Below, in pieces: positions 63,858-64,000 of a stretch of DNA of 64,000 nt (position 1 is the stretch's first letter; every line of letters starts with the position of its first letter). Both the position numbers and the translations under genes were made by a program. Origin of the DNA: Sphingobacteriaceae bacterium GW460-11-11-14-LB5. Its GTDB lineage: Bacteria > Bacteroidota > Bacteroidia > Sphingobacteriales > Sphingobacteriaceae. The DNA is taken from the NCBI GenBank assembly GCA_002151545.1, contig CP021237.1, positions 434,001 to 498,000 on the forward strand. The letters are read 5' to 3'. The notes beneath the pieces are model-generated. The model searched no databases, had not been told where the DNA came from, and worked only from the letters and a program-made list of their open reading frames with translations.

Positions 63858-64000
63858 TTACCATGTTTCTGTAATGTTGCAGCCCTGTATTGATGGGTTG
63901 AATATTAAACCTGACGGCGTTTATGTTGATGTAACCTTTGGTGGTGGCGGTCATTCAAAAGAAATTTTAAAACATCTAGGACCGAAAGGGCGTTTGATTG
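63847..64000 (+). CDS. rsmH: 16S rRNA (cytosine1402-N4)-methyltransferase RsmH, 5' part
   Basis: The ATG at 63847 lies inside the mraZ end. The visible 51 codons read [16 protein letters not shown] and then [15 protein letters not shown], the SAM-binding DxTFGxGGHS motif of RsmH (MraW). The remainder lies beyond the window. This is the normal gene order of the dcw cluster. Confidence 0.93.
   Translation, partial: MANNYHVSVMLQPCIDGLNIKPDGVYVDVTFGGGGHSKEILKHLGPKGRLI

Noticed and set aside
1..64000. tRNA, rRNA, insertion sequence or prophage genes
   Set aside because: I looked for conserved tRNA arms, transposase motifs and phage structural genes and saw none, but could not run a covariance or profile search.

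Overview
The window looks like chromosomal DNA from a Bacteroidota species of the Pedobacter/Sphingobacteriaceae type. The evidence is two SusC/SusD pairs, TAnnTTTG-type promoters, low-GC spacers, a NusG-like antiterminator in a polysaccharide locus and a mraZ-rsmH division-cluster start. This is inference from gene content; no rRNA or tRNA gene was seen.

Region 1 (1-23740, all minus strand) is one long surface-polysaccharide operon read from right to left. It begins with export and length-control genes: Wza-like lipoprotein, Wzc-like co-polymerase/kinase and an UpxY/NusG-like antiterminator. AsnB-type amidotransferase, a GT4 enzyme and a Wzm/Wzt ABC exporter whose ATPase has an O-antigen-binding tail follow. 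A dense run of glycosyltransferases and decorating enzymes then continues to the left edge. The transferases include GT10, two GT11 and a GT6 (ABO-like) enzyme, which together could build a fucosylated, histo-blood-group-like glycan. Most genes overlap by 1-29 nt. One glycosyltransferase is split by a frameshift, and a 70-residue fragment of a methyltransferase-like gene survives.

Region 2 (23741-28733, plus strand) carries four tandem, divergent small secreted proteins. Each has a signal peptide, four positionally conserved cysteines and a C-terminal LDD[YH] + hydrophobic helix + basic tail that resembles a protein-sorting signal. I regard this as the most novel item. A GT2 glycosyltransferase and a WecA/MraY-family sugar-phosphate transferase follow, the latter a plausible initiator for the polysaccharide.

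Region 3 (28734-36517) holds GAPDH, two tandem PqiA-like membrane proteins, a GNAT acetyltransferase and phosphoglycerate kinase. GAPDH and the PqiA pair are bracketed by inversely oriented arrays of a roughly 340-bp repeat.

Region 4 (36518-62143) is glycan-degrading. It contains a DUF1080 protein, a GH95 alpha-L-fucosidase, a GH2 enzyme, SusC/SusD (SusD frameshifted), a sulfatase, an opposing PepSY membrane protein, a second SusC/SusD pair and a large secreted protein of unknown family. The region shows rearrangement: orphan DUF1080 tails, a GH2 remnant and a chimeric M23 peptidase.

Region 5 (62322-64000) has a VapBC-like toxin-antitoxin pair with a frameshifted toxin, then mraZ with its own operator repeats and the start of rsmH.
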